Positions 1 to 11,888 of a stretch of DNA of 64,000 nucleotides are shown in pieces. The notes under the pieces are model-generated. The model was not told where the DNA came from and searched no databases. It saw only the letters and a program-made list of their open reading frames with translations. The stretch is taken from positions 64,679,132-64,743,131 of the forward strand of contig JBCFYV010000001.1 in the NCBI GenBank assembly GCA_039000515.1. Reading direction: 5' to 3'. Position 1 is the first letter of the stretch, and each line of letters begins with the position of its first letter. Position numbers and translations under genes: made by a program. The stretch comes from Timema cristinae. Taxonomy: Eukaryota > Arthropoda > Insecta > Phasmatodea > Timematidae.

Positions 1-3000
1 CCAACCTCCTCATGACATGTCCATACCATCTCAGTCTTGCTTCCTCTACTATCTCATGTACTCCAACCTCCTCATTACATGTCCATACCATCTCAGTCTT
101 GCTTCCTCTACTATCTCGTGTACTACAACCTCCTCATTACATGCCCATACCATCTCAGTCTTGCTTCCTCTACTATCTCATGTACTCCAACCTCCTCATT
201 ACATGTCCATACCATCTCAGTCTTGCTTCCTCTACTATCTCATGTACTCCAACCATCCTCATTACATGCCCATACCATCTCAGTCCTTGCTTCCTCTACT
301 ATCTCATGTACTCCAACCTCCTCATTACATGTCCATACCATCTCAGTCTTGCTTCCTCTACTATCTCATGTACTCCAACTCCTCATTACATGTCCCATAC
401 CATCTCAGTCTTGCTTCCTCTACTATCTCATGTACTCCAACATCCTCATTACATGTCCATACCATCTCAGTCTTGCTTCCTCTACTATCTCATGTACTCC
501 AACTCCTCATTACATGTCCATACCATCTCAGTCTTGCTTCCTCTACTATCTCATGTAATCCAACATCCTCATTGACATGTCCCATACCATCTCAGTCTTG
601 CTTCCTCTACTATCTCATGTACTCCAACATCCTCATTACATGTCCATACCATCTCAGTCTTGCTTCCTCTACTATCTCATGTACTCCAACCTCCTCATTA
701 ACATGTCCATACCATCTCAGTCTTGCTTCCTCTACTTATCTATGTACTCCAACTCCTCATGACATGTCCATACACATCTCAGTCTTGCTTCCTCTACTAT
801 CTCTATGTACTCTAACCTCCTCATTACATGACCATACCATTCTCAATTGCTTCCTCTACTATCTAATGTACTCAACATCCTCATTACATGTCCATACCAT
901 CTCAGTCTTGCTTCCTCTACTATCTCATGTACTCAACATCCTCATTACATGTCCATACCATCTCAGTCCTTGCTTCCTCTACTATCTCATGTACTCCAAC
1001 ATCCTCATTACATGTCCATACCATCTCAGTCTTGCTTCCTCTACTATCTCATTGTACTCCAACATCCTCATTACATGTCCATACCATCTCAGTCTTGCTT
1101 CCTCTACTATCTCATGTACTCCAACCTCCTCATTACATGTCCATACCATCTCAGTCTTGCTTCCTCTACTATCTCATGTACTCCAACATCCTCATTACAT
1201 GCCCATACCATCTCAGTCTGCTTCCTCTACTATCTCATGTACTCCAACCTCCTCATTAACATGCCCATACCATCTCAGACTTGCTTCCTCTACTATCTCA
1301 TGTACTCCTAACATCCTCATTACATGCCCATACCATCTCAGTCTTGCTTCCTCTACTATCTCATGTACTCCAACCTCCTCATTACATGTCCATACCATCT
1401 CAGTCTTGCTTCCTTACTATCTTCATGTACTCCAACATCCTCATTACATGCCCATTACCATCTCAGTCTTGCTTCCTCTTACTATCTCATGTACTCTCAA
1501 CATCCTCATTACATGCCATACCATCTCCGCTCACTTTTCCTCTTACTATCTATGTACTCTATACTACCTCTCATTACATGCCCATACCATCTCAGTCTTG
1601 CTTCCTCTACATCTCATGTACTCCAACCTCTCATTACATGTCCATACCATCTCAGTCTTGCTTCCTCTACTATCTCATGTACTCCAACATCTCATACATG
1701 CCCATACCATCTCAGTCTTGCTTCCTCTACTATCTCATGTACTCCAACCTCCTCATACATGCCCATACCATCTCAGACTTGCTTCCTCTACTATCTCATG
1801 TACTCCAACATCTCATTACATGTCCATACCATCTCAGTCTTGCTTCCTTACTATTTCATGTACTCCACTCCTCATTACATGCCCATACATCTCAGTCTTG
1901 CTTCCTCTACTATCTCATGTACTCTAACATCCTCATTACATGCCATACCATCTCAACTTGCTTCCTCTACTATCTATGTACTCTACATCCTCATTACATG
2001 CCATACCATCTCAGTCTTGCTTCCTCTACAATCTCATGTACTCCAACCTCCTCATTACATGTCCATACCATTTCAGTCTTGCTTCCTCTACTATCTCATG
2101 TACTCAACATCCTCATTACATGCCCATACATCTCAGTCCTGCTTCCTCTACTATCTCATGTACTCCAACTCTCTCATTACATGCCATACCATCTCAGACT
2201 TGCTTCCTCTACTATCTCATGTACTCCAACATCCTCATACATGCCCATACCATCTCAGTCTTGCTTCCTCTACTATCTCATGTACTCCAACATCCTCATT
2301 ACATGTCCATACCATCTCAGTCTTGCTTCCTCTACTATCTCATGTACTCCAACCTCCTCATTACATGTCCATACCATCTCAGTCTTGCTTCCTCTACTAT
2401 CTCATGTACTCCAACATCCTCATTACATGTCCATACCATCTCAGTCTTGCTTCCTCTACTATCTTATACTCCAACATCCTCATTACATGCCATACCATCT
2501 CAGTCTTGCTTCCTCTACTATCTCATGTACTCCAACCTCCTCATTACATGTCCATACCATCTCAGTCTTGCTTCCTCTACTATCTATGTACTCCAACTCC
2601 TCATTGACATGCCCAACCATCTCAGTCTGCTTCCTCTACTATCTCATGTACTCTAACATCCTCATTACATGACCATACCATCTCACCTTGCTTCCTCTAC
2701 TATCTATGTACTCTAACATCCTCATTACATGCCATACCATCTCAGTCTTGCTTCCTCTACTATCTCATGTACTCCAACCTCCTCATTACATGTCCATACC
2801 ATCTCAGTCTTGCTTCCTCTACTATCTCATGTACTCCAACATCCTCATTACATGCCCATACCATCTCAGTCTTGCTTCCTCTACTATCTCATGTACTCCA
2901 ACCTCCTCATTACATGTCCATACCATCTCAGTCTTGCTTCCTCTACTTTTATCTCATTACTCCAACCTCCTCTGCTATTACATTGTCCATACTACATTCT

Positions 3001-3411
3001 CAGTCTTGCTTCCTTACTATTCATGTACTCCAACATCCTCATTACATGCCCATACCATCTCAGTCTTGCTTCCTCTACTATCTCATGTACTCCAACCTCC
3101 TCATTAACTGCCATACCATCTCACACTTGCTTCCTCTACTATCTAATGTACTCTAACATCCTCATTACATGCCCATACCATCTCAGTCTTGCTTCCTCTA
3201 CTATCTCATGTACTCCAACCTCCTCATTACATGTCCATACCATCTCAGTCTTGCTTCCTCTACTATCTCATGTACTCCAACATCCTCATTACATGCCCAT
3301 ACCATCTCAGTCTTGCTTCCTCTACTATCTCATGTACTCCAACATCCTCATTACATGCCCATACCATCTCAGCCTTGCTTCCTCTACTATCTCATGTACT
3401 CCAACATCCGT
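1..3411 (-). repeat. 62-bp tandem array derived from a non-LTR retrotransposon ORF (antisense)
   Basis: About 55 copies of a 62-bp unit run from the window edge to 3411; each holds CTCAGTCTTGCTTCCTCTAC and CATGTACTCCAAC. Units differ by single-base changes and 1-bp indels. Read on the minus strand the unit gives EEARLRWYGHVMRM, the conserved tail of many arthropod non-LTR retrotransposon ORFs. The same unit lies inside a recognisable retrotransposon copy at 45060-45660. Here the right flank after 3411 is not retrotransposon sequence, so the array has lost or outgrown its parent on that side. 62 is not a multiple of three, so plus-strand ORFs as long as 636 aa are accidents of a unit poor in stop codons. 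The array extends left of the window. It should lie in a BBS9 intron, since the first BBS9 exon seen is at 6698. Confidence 0.93.
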
Positions 3412-3703
3412 ACGTCCGGTAGTTTTTCTAAATTTAATTTGGAAGTCTGATATGATGACGGTAAATGATTGTTGACATTTATTTCCTTTGAAATATTGGC
3501 TTGATAAAATGTATTAATATCTTTTTAATCTATATCAGGAAATAATAACCTCAAGTACTAATAATGACAGGTATAGTGAAAAGGACTAGAAGAAAAAGTC
3601 TGTTTTTTATTTAAAAAATGAGCATTTTAATGCCAAAAACACTTGTTTCTATTGAAAGACTTAGATTTTATATTATACTTAATGCATTAGTCATTTCCAC
3701 AGT
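3412..3703. other. Intron sequence without recognised feature
   Basis: AT-rich single-copy-looking DNA between two tandem arrays. No exon, RNA gene or transposon end was recognised. Confidence 0.6.
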
Positions 3704-6697
3704 TGTTGGTTGTGTTTACAGAGCCTGATGATAGATTGATGATACTGGTTGTGTGTTACAGAGCCTGATGATAGATTGATGATACTGGTTGTGTGTTACA
3801 GAGCCTGATGATAGATTGATGATACTGGTTGTGTGTTACAGAGCCTGATGATAGATTGATGATACTGGTTGTGTGTTACAGAGCCTGATGATAGATTGAT
3901 GATACTGGTTGTGTGTTTACAGAGCCTGATGATAGATTGATGATACTGGTTGTGTGTTACAGAGCCTGATGATAGATTGATGATACGGTTGTGTGTTTAC
4001 AGAGCCTGATGATAGACTGATGATACTGGTAGTGTGTTACAGAGCCTGATGATAGATTGATGATACTGGTTGTGTGTTACAGAGCCTGATGATAGACTGA
4101 TGATACTGGTTAGTGTGTTACAGAGCCTGTGATGATAGATTGATGATACTGGTTGTGTGTGTTACAGAGCCTGATGATAGATTGATGATACTGGTTGTGT
4201 GTTACAGAGCCTGATGATAGATTGATGATGATACTGGTTGTGTGTTACAGAGCCTGATGATAGATTGATGATACTGGTTGTGTGTTACAGAGCCTGATGA
4301 TAGATTGATGATACTGGTTGTGTGTTACAGAGCCTGATGATAGATTGATTGATACATGGTAGATGTGTTACAGGTAAGCCTGATGATAGATTGATGATAC
4401 TGGTTGTGTGTTACAGAGCCTGATGATAGATTGATGATACTGGTTGTGTGTTACAAGCCTGATGATAGATTGATGATACTGGTTGTGTGTTACAGAGCCT
4501 GATGATAGATTGATGATACTGGTTGTGTGTTACAGAGCCTGATGATAGATTGATGATACTGGTTGTGTGTTACAGAGCCTGATGATAGATTGATGATACT
4601 GGTTGTGTGTTACAGAGCCTGATGATAGATGATGATACTGGTAGTGTGTTACATACCCTGATGATAGATTGATGATACTGGTTGTGTGTTACAGAGCCTG
4701 ATGATAGATTGATGATACTGGTTGTGTGTTACAGAGCCTGATGATAGATTGATGATACTGGTTGTGTGTTACAGAGCCTGATGATAGATTGATGATACTG
4801 GTTGTGTGTTACAGAGCCTGATGATAGATTGATGTGATACTGGTTGTGTGTGTTACAGAGCCTGATGATAATAGATTGGATATATGGTTTGTTGTGTTAC
4901 AGAGCCTGATGATAGACTGATGATACTGGTATGTGTTACATACCCTGATGATAGATTGATATACTGGTTGTGTGTTACAGAGCCTGATGATAGATTGATG
5001 ATACTGGTTGTGTGTTACAGAGCCTGATGATAAGATGATGATTACTTGGTATGGTGTGTTACAGAGCCTGATGATAGATTGATGATACTGGTTGTGTGTT
5101 ACAGAGCCTGATGATAGATTGATGATACTGGTTGTGTGTTACAGAGCCTGATGAATAGATTGATGATACTGGTTTGTGTGTTACAGAGCCTGATGATAGA
5201 TTGATGATACTGGTTGTTTGTTACAGAGCCTAATGATAGATTGATGATACTGGTTGTGTGTTACAGAGCCTGATGATAGATTGATGATACTGGTTGTGTG
5301 TTACAGAGCCTGATGATAATTGATGATACTGGTTGTTTGTTACAGAGCCTAATGATAGATTGATGATACTGGTTGTGTGTTACAGAGCCTGATGATAGAT
5401 TGATGATACTGGTTGTTGTTACAGAGCCTGATGATAGACTTATGATACTGGTAGTGTGTTACAGAGCCTGATGATAGATTGATGATACTGGTTGTATGTT
5501 ACAGAGCCTGATGATAGATTGATGATACTGGTTGTGTGTTACAGAGCCTGATGATAGATTGATGATACTGGTTGTGTGTTACGAAGCCTAATGATAGATT
5601 GATGATACTGGTTGTGGGTTAAAGAGCCTGATGGATATTGATGATACTGGTTGTGTGTTACAGATCCTGATGATAGATTGATGATACTGGTTGTTGTTAC
5701 AGAGCCTAATGATAGATTGATGATACTGGTTGTGTGTTACAGAGCCTGATGATAGATTGATGATACTGGTTGTTGTTACAGAGCCTGATGATAGACTTAT
5801 GATACTGGTAGTGTGTTACAGAGCCTGATGATAGATTGATGATACTGGTTGTATGTTACAGAGCCTGATGATAGATTGATGATACTGGTTGTGTGTTACA
5901 GAGCCTAATGATAGACTGATGATACTGGTTGTGTGTTAAGAGCCTGATGATAGATTGATGATACTGGTTGTGTGTTACAGAGCCTGATGATAGATTGATG
6001 ATACTGGTTGTGTGTTACAGAGCCTGATGATAGATTGATGATACTGGTTGTGTGTTACAGAGCCTGATGATAATTGATGATACTGGTTGTTTGTTACAGA
6101 GCCTAATGATAGATTGATGATACTGGTTGTGTGTTACAGAGCCTGATGATAGATTGATGATACTGGTTGTGTGTTACAGAGCCTGATGATAATTGATGAT
6201 ACTGGTTGTTTGTTACAGAGCCTATGATAGATTGATGATACTGGTTGTGTGTTACAGAGCCTGATGATAGATTGATGATACTGGTTGTTTGTTACAGAGC
6301 CTGATGATAGACTTATGATACTGGTAGTGTGTTACAGAGCCTGATGATAGATTGATGATACTGGTTGTATGTTACAGAGCCATGATGATAGATTGATGAT
6401 ACTGGTTGTGTGTTACAGAGCCTAATGATAGATGATGTTACTGGTTGTGTGTTAGAGAGCCTGATGATAGATTGATGATACTGGTTGTGTGTTACAGAGC
6501 CTGATGATAGATTGATGATACTGGTTGTGTGTTACAGAGCCTGATGATAGATTGATGATACTGGTTGTGTGTTACAGACCCTAATGATAGATTGATGATA
6601 CTGGTTGTTTGTTACAGAGCCTGATAATAGACTGATGATACTGGTTGTGTGTTACAGAGCCTGATGATAGATTGATGATACTGGTTGTGTGTTACAG
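3704..6697 (+). repeat. 40-bp minisatellite made of a BBS9 splice acceptor and exon start
   Basis: About 75 head-to-tail copies of a 40-bp unit: an acceptor-like TGTGTGTTACAG followed by AGCCTGATGATAGATTGATG and ATACTGGT. The real BBS9 exon that begins at 6698 has the same acceptor and opens with AG CCT GAC GGG AGA TTG ATG. Each unit therefore repeats the 3' splice site plus the first nine or so codons (PDDRLMILV in the units, PDGRLMILV in the exon). The last unit's tail is the exon's actual acceptor. The unit is not a multiple of three, and reading from one unit into the next meets TGA. A variant block carrying GACTTATGATACTGGTAGTG recurs near 5437, 5793 and 6310, showing internal duplication of roughly 9 to 13 units. 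Confidence 0.95.
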
Positions 6698-6828
6698 AGC
6701 CTGACGGGAGATTGATGATCTTAGTTACTACAGATACAAATACTCTTCTTGTGTATCAACAAACTTCACTCTGTTGGTCAGCACAATTAGAAATTACCCC
6801 AGTCATCATATCAAGAGGACAGTTTCAG
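6698..6828 (+). CDS. BBS9: BBS9 (PTHB1) exon, beta-propeller part; first exon in window
   Basis: This codes for 43 residues after a split codon, beginning PDGRLMILVTTDTNTLLVYQ and ending ITPVIISRGQFQ. From knowledge of the family this matches the stretch of PTHB1/BBS9 reading roughly PEGR-LLVGTHTN-LVYQ, near the end of the N-terminal beta-propeller. BBS9 is a core subunit of the BBSome, the coat that carries membrane cargo in and out of cilia. The acceptor is TGTGTTACAG at 6688-6697 and the donor is CAG/gtacaa at 6829. Two bases (AG) complete a codon begun in the preceding exon, which is left of the window. The exon ends in phase 0. It directly abuts an array of about 75 copies of its own acceptor. 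It could only be mistaken for array sequence over its first 27 bases; beyond that it is unique. Confidence 0.9.
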
Positions 6829-7429
6829 GTACAAACTATTGCATTTGGTATGACATAAAATATATTTATTTAGAATACAATGTTGGATCATTCACCTCAC
6901 ATTATTGTCAGTAAAGAAGTTGATCTATCATAACTCAAGTGAAAAATCATTACGAATAGTATAAATGTGAGATAAATTAATCAATGAGCACATCCAACCA
7001 AACAAGCTCACACAATATTTACATAATTATGACAATATTAGACAATTTTACAAAAGATACTCTCAAATTTATAAAATATTTATTTTTCATCATTAGTAAG
7101 CGTTAATGACTTTTTTTTAATCCATGTTAAGCTCATTCTTTATATAAGCGCTTTTATAGATGCTTCATTGAATTATAATATATATTTTCTATAGCCCAGG
7201 ACCAAATAAGACACATTGATTGGTCTCTACTATCGTTCTTAATCACACATGCACGTGCACAACATTATTATTATATTTCGTTCCCTAGATATTAGAAAAA
7301 TAAAAACATCGATAATTTTCAATCAATACTCTGTTGACCTCTTATCTAAAATATAACTATGCAAGATTCATTTGAAAAAGAGAATACTTTGTAGTATACT
7401 ATTTTTAATTTGAACTTTTCTATTTCCAG
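6829..7429 (+). other. BBS9 intron (601 bp), no internal feature seen
   Basis: Bounded by gtacaa and tatttccag. AT-rich, with no transposon end, tandem repeat or RNA gene recognised. Confidence 0.75.
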
Positions 7430-7610
7430 AATATAAGCGGTGTTTTGGTGATGCTATCTGAAACTGGGGTGCTCCAGTGCTGCTATCTAGGAACGGAACC
7501 ATCACTTTTCGTGGCACCCCCTCTTGAGTTGAATTCCATCTCTTACCAAAATACAGAACAAGAACTAAGAGAACTCAATATTGTTATCAAAGAACATACA
7601 AAAGCAAACA
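7430..7610 (+). CDS. BBS9: BBS9 exon, end of beta-propeller and linker
   Basis: This encodes 60 residues plus one base. It starts NISGVLVMLSETGVLQCCYL and contains GTEPSLFVAPP and ELRELNIVIKEH. The vertebrate protein has a near-identical run (GVIVTLSD-GHLQCSYLGTDPSLF-AP, then an EL-KELQ-IIK helix), so the assignment is secure. The acceptor is tatttccag at 7421-7429 and the donor is AACA/gtaagaatt at 7611 (strong consensus). Phase in is 0 and phase out is 1. An in-frame ATG at 7445 is internal and not a start. The segment closes the propeller and begins the hairpin that links it to the GAE domain, as known from BBSome structures. Confidence 0.95.
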
Positions 7611-8290
7611 GTAAGAATTATTTTCATGATTTTTCCTTCATCTTAGTTTAATTTGAAATATAAGTCACATTTATAGTAACTCTGTTTTTCTCTCTACATT
7701 CTCCTAAAGGTAAACATAATATGGTTGTATAAGCACACTATGTTTTGTTGACGAGCCACCTAAAGTATAATAGAGAAGTTATACCCATCTCACAGACAAG
7801 GAACACATCAGGAGAGCTTGAGTCCTTTACACGGAGATCGCCTGGGGCAGTCCCTATTAAATTTCCTTTAAGTGTCAGTAAACTGGCTCTCACTAAGATA
7901 GGGTCCGGCAGCGGCTCCACCCCTCTAACCGTAAACCAACCCCAATAATGGGCTTACTCAGATTGCAACTTACAAAGAAAACATAGAATACAATGGGTTT
8001 TTCTAGCCTAATGTTTCCAAATTGTATGGTTTTAAACAATCTTCAAATGCATCAAAAAGTTTTGTTCATTGAAAGAGGTTAAGAAGGTTTGTTGGGAGGG
8101 GGTTACAAATTACCCCGTGTATTGGCACTGGCAGATTAGATATGTTTTAGTTAGCTTTGACCAACTATTTAACCAATATTTTCTTATATAATTGTTTATT
8201 CTCAACTACTTGTTGTGTTGTTGTTGTGAAACAAATATACATTATATATTCTTCACTAACATATTACTATAGGCCATTTCACTCTAAAAG

Positions 8291-8360
8291 CTCATCACAG
8301 GTCTTAAGGAGTGCACAGTTGCCAGGTCTTATGGAGTGCACAGTTGCCAGGTCTTATTTG
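8291..8360. repeat. 25-bp tandem repeat, nearly three copies
   Basis: CAGGTCTTATGGAGTGCACA followed by GTTGC is repeated, the first copy with one substitution (TTAAGG for TTATGG). Confidence 0.85.
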
Positions 8361-9148
8361 CTTGAGACAGATTGAACATTTTTATATTTGAAACCTACCA
8401 AGTTACTCAAAGTTTCAACACTTTATGGTAACCATCTTTGAAGTTTAGTTTATCTCAATAATTCTGGATTATTTTGTTTAATACTAATATCTTATTAAAC
8501 CCACTTTAAATATACTCTGCACAAAATCACTTGCTAGGAAAAGGTTTGGATGGGAATGCTGGCACGTCTAACCGAATATTGTTTATAAAAGTCATCTAAA
8601 AAAACAAACCCTCTATCCATGTTAATGTGTGTGCATTGCCTAACGTCATTATATTATTAATAACATGTTCACTTATTTATAGCTAGGGGAGTGTGAGAAC
8701 TCAAAAATTTGAGTTCGAGTTGAGCTCTACTAGTTGCTCAAACTCAACTCAAAGATTCTTTTACAAAACTTGAAAAATTTTATTACTTGAACTTTTCAGG
8801 GTTTTTTCTTGAAAATTCCTAGTTTAATATTTCATTCATTTAATAATTCAGATTAATGCAATTAAAAATGTTTTCACACACAAAAAAAGTTTAATACTAA
8901 AATAATTATGATTTTACTTATTTATGGTTTATGCACGGATCTATTACATAAATATTTTTTTGTTCATTGACAATTATAATTTAATCACCAAACAGCATGT
9001 AGGTCTGCACCAAGATAATGAGTGAAACAGAGCACTAATGTGTCACAACTGGTAGACAGACATTCTATGTACGTGGCACATGTGCTACAATGGTAACCCT
9101 GATCTGATTATGAAAAGGGACAAAGTGTAGTGACTAATGAGACAGATC

Positions 9149-9292
9149 GACCATCAACATCCTGGTTTCTTCACCCCGACCATCAACATCCTGGTTTCTT
9201 CACCCCGACCATCAACATCCTGGTTTCTTCACCCCGACCATCAACATCCTGGTTTCTTCACCCGACCATCAACATCCTGGTTTCTTCACCCG
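9149..9292. repeat. 29-bp tandem repeat, five copies
   Basis: Unit GACCATCAACATCCTGGTTT plus CTTCACCCC. The last two copies lack one C. Copies are otherwise identical, implying recent expansion. Confidence 0.92.
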
Positions 9293-10730
9293 AAAGTATA
9301 TTATGGTACAGCAAGTTGTTGTTGCACACAAAACCACAACATTGTATTGTCAGTTACAACGAAATCAACCCCATTGTAGCCAATATTATCAATTTAACGT
9401 GGATGGGATGAACTTACATAACCTCAGTTTTCAACTCTACAACTGTTTTGTAGTATTCAAGCTCAGGAGTAAGTGTTAATTGTGTTTCCCACCCTGCAAA
9501 TTAAAACATCACCACTCATAAATGGGAGATGTTATTGATCCATAGCTTTTCTCTAACATTAAAGTTGAACCGTTTTTATACTGATCTGTCTAACATAATA
9601 TATTTATGTAAAATCTAACAAGACAACTTTTTCAGGTTTTACTTTAAATATTTTAAGAGGTATTAATATATTTTCTATATTTTTTCAAGCTTATTATAAA
9701 AGATATTTACTTAATACTTTGCAGGCATTTTCCATAACTATTACTACAGCCTTTATAAAATGACTGTAACAAGACTTATGGAAGTTCCTGAGACTGAGAC
9801 ACAATGTTGATTAAATTTATATATCTTTCACTAGATGCATCAGTGAATATTATATAATACTAGCTTTAAGCCTGTCTGTGACAGGTTGGTTATAATAACC
9901 AATCTAATAAAACCTAATCTCAATTGATGGAAGGTCTGGCTTTGTAAAAGAAATATTAAATGTATCTAATTTATTATTTAGGAGTCTGTAAAATAAGAGT
10001 GAACAAAATTAATTTTCTTTTTTATTAAGTGAATAAAATTGAAAATCCGGCTCCGTTAGGTTCTGTCCCATGGTTTAAATTTTAAGTGTGTGAAGTTTCA
10101 GCCTTCTGCCATATAGGAGCTTCTTGAGGGTGCAGTAAGACACAGGAAATCAAACACAGAGATAACATGCTTTATACATTGAAATAATACTGTTCATTTT
10201 TAAGCTACAAAATGGCAACTCTGCTAGACAGAAAAAGGACAGAGCAAATGGGGAATCCAATGGGTTAGAAAGAGATAGTAAGTGTCCATAAAAACCTCTA
10301 TTGCAATTTAAGAGTGGAACAGCCTATAAGCTCGGCATATACATTATTATTTACTAATATGTATGCCTTTGTGTATCTAATATTTTGTGGTTCTTTTGAC
10401 TGACATATTATTTAAGCTTCTTGTTTTTGTTGCCAATTTTTACTTAATAATTCAAATTATTTAGTTTTCAACAAATTTAATCAACATTTTTTCTAAAATC
10501 TTTATTACGGTATGTAGGCAAAAGTTCTTAGAAGTGAATTTTTAGCTACTAATAAGCTTTATTTTGTGTAATCACAAAAACAACTACCGTATCTTTATTA
10601 CATTGAACATATTAGTAGACATTTTATTTATGAAAATGTACACTCATGTTTGTGCACATTTTAGACATGTAACTAGTCCCCTGGATTAGTTTCATGTATT
10701 CTCTTTATAATCTTGTTTGTTTGAATTCAG

Positions 10731-10973
10731 CAGCAACGTTGACAAGCACGGCCGCTGAGAGAGAGTTGGGTGTGAGTGTCAGTGTCAGTTCCCACGCTGA
10801 GCTGTCGGCTCAGTGTCGCGCTAATGCGGAGAGTGAGGTTGTTGGGAGTGTACCCAAGTGCAGGGTTGTGGTGGAGCTTCTCCCTAACATACCTCTGAGT
10901 AACCTCCAGGTGTCCATTATAGTGGAGCCACCTCTGGCCGCTGCCAAGACCTCCTGTACCATCAGTAGTCTTT
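10731..10973 (+). CDS. BBS9: BBS9 exon, GAE (adaptin-ear-like) domain start
   Basis: This encodes 81 codons' worth, including AAERELGVSVSVSSHAELSA, VPKCRVVVELLPNIPLSNLQ and VSIIVEPPLAAAKTSC. The alternating beta-strand pattern and the VEPPL motif correspond to the family's linker and GAE-domain start (VSVVVSP..., VQPPLEL). The acceptor sequence ttcagcag is a tandem NAGNAG: splicing at 10731 or 10734 both keep the frame and differ by one residue. The donor is CTTT/gtaagtt at 10974. Phase in is 1 and phase out is 1. The minus-strand ORF over the same bases is a shadow. Confidence 0.9.
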
Positions 10974-11030
10974 GTAAGTTCACTCTCAATTAACACAACT
11001 TGGGATAATGTAAAACGTTAACAGAATTTA

Positions 11031-11269
11031 TACCTGCTTCGGTGGTCACATGGTCTAATGCACTACTCTTGCAGTAGACTGGGAGAGCAAGGTTCGAATC
11101 TCAGTTGGGTGTATTGGGGATGGTTTTTCCAAAATAGTTTTTCACTCTCGCTCTATGCAAATGTGAATACATTCCTTTAAATATAACCTCCCTAGTCCCT
11201 AAATCCATTAGTGTAATTAGTACGTAAGCGTGTAACCCAAACAGGTAGTAAGAGGTGTTACAAAAAAAA
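11031..11269 (+). mobile_element. tRNA-derived SINE, family A, copy 1, with target duplication
   Basis: A 239-bp element opening CCTGCTTCGGTGGTCACATG, with a box A-like GGTGGTCACATGGTCTAA, a box B GGTTCGAATCTC about 50 bp later, and a run of A at its 3' end. The 10-bp sequence ACAGAATTTA is present directly before it (11021-11030) and directly after the A-tail (11270-11279), a perfect target-site duplication. This fixes the borders. Other copies: 11471, 40924 and 44213, plus antisense fragments near 15960 and 23370. Confidence 0.9.
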
Positions 11270-11470
11270 ACAGAATTTAAAATTGATTTTTATTTTAAAT
11301 TATTAAGTTTAATTTTATTAATTCAATTTAATTTTGGTACAATGTTGAGCAAAGTCTAGTTTTAATTTAAAATTTGGGGATCAAAGTTTTTTTATAAATA
11401 ATAAAGCAACGATTATAATGGTCTCTCAATCTAAAATGCTGATGGAATGCAGGTGATGTTTTACTATTAA

Positions 11471-11720
11471 GACCTGCTTCAATGGCTAAATGGTTTAAGG
11501 CATCACCCTTATGTTAGGCTGGCCTGCTGATGATGGGGATATCGAGGTTTGAATCCTGGTTGGATCTACTGAGGGGTTTTTCCCCTAAATGGTTTTCCAC
11601 TCTCCTTTCATGCAAATGTGGGTAGATTACCTTTAAAATGATTTCTTCCTCATCCCTACCCCATTAGAGTAATAATATATGTGTGTAACCTGAACAGGTA
11701 GTAAGACGCGGTGATACAAA
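11471..11720 (+). mobile_element. tRNA-derived SINE, family A, copy 2
   Basis: Same architecture as the copy at 11031: CCTGCTTCAATGGCTAAATG, then GGTTTGAATCCTGG, then GTGTAACCTGAACAGGTAGT. More diverged, and no clear target duplication. Confidence 0.82.
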
Positions 11721-11888
11721 TAGTAAGCCATATAAAGCATTAAATCCTTGGTAATACTCTAATGAGCCAATTAAAATCATTAGGAAATCTAGACAAAATA
11801 AAATGATACAGTTAAATAAAGCACACAGGAGCTTTGTTTTGTGTTCATCACTGCGGTGGTAATATAAGTTTGATTTGTGCGCCCTCAG

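Larger units (their letters stand above)
7611..10730 (+). other. BBS9 intron (3.1 kb) with small tandem repeats
   Basis: Contains a GC-richer patch of unknown origin (about 7735-7950), a 25-bp repeat at 8291-8360, a palindromic GAGTTCGAG-rich patch near 8695-8790 that looks like a decayed hAT-type end, and a 29-bp repeat at 9149-9292. The rest (9293-10720) shows nothing recognisable. Short ORFs on either strand here have no family resemblance. Confidence 0.6.
10974..11888 (+). other. BBS9 intron (915 bp) carrying two SINEs
   Basis: Mostly occupied by the two SINE copies listed separately. The remainder is AT-rich without features. Confidence 0.8.

Noticed and set aside
17..1927. 636-codon ORF and many overlapping ORFs in 1-3475
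   Set aside because: They follow the 62-bp repeat, shift frame with each indel, and the unit derives from the opposite strand of a retrotransposon.
1..6697. CRISPR-like regular repeats
   Set aside because: Units are directly adjacent with no unique spacers, and the DNA is eukaryotic.
7738..7948. Overlapping ORFs on both strands in a GC-richer patch
   Set aside because: No family similarity and no splice phase fit to BBS9, whose sequence is already continuous across this intron.
10130..10290. Possible transposase start (MATLLDRKRTEQMGNP)
   Set aside because: The frame stops after about 20 codons and no later domain or terminal repeat was found.
10727..10996. 89-codon minus-strand ORF
   Set aside because: Shadow of a BBS9 exon with conserved plus-strand coding.
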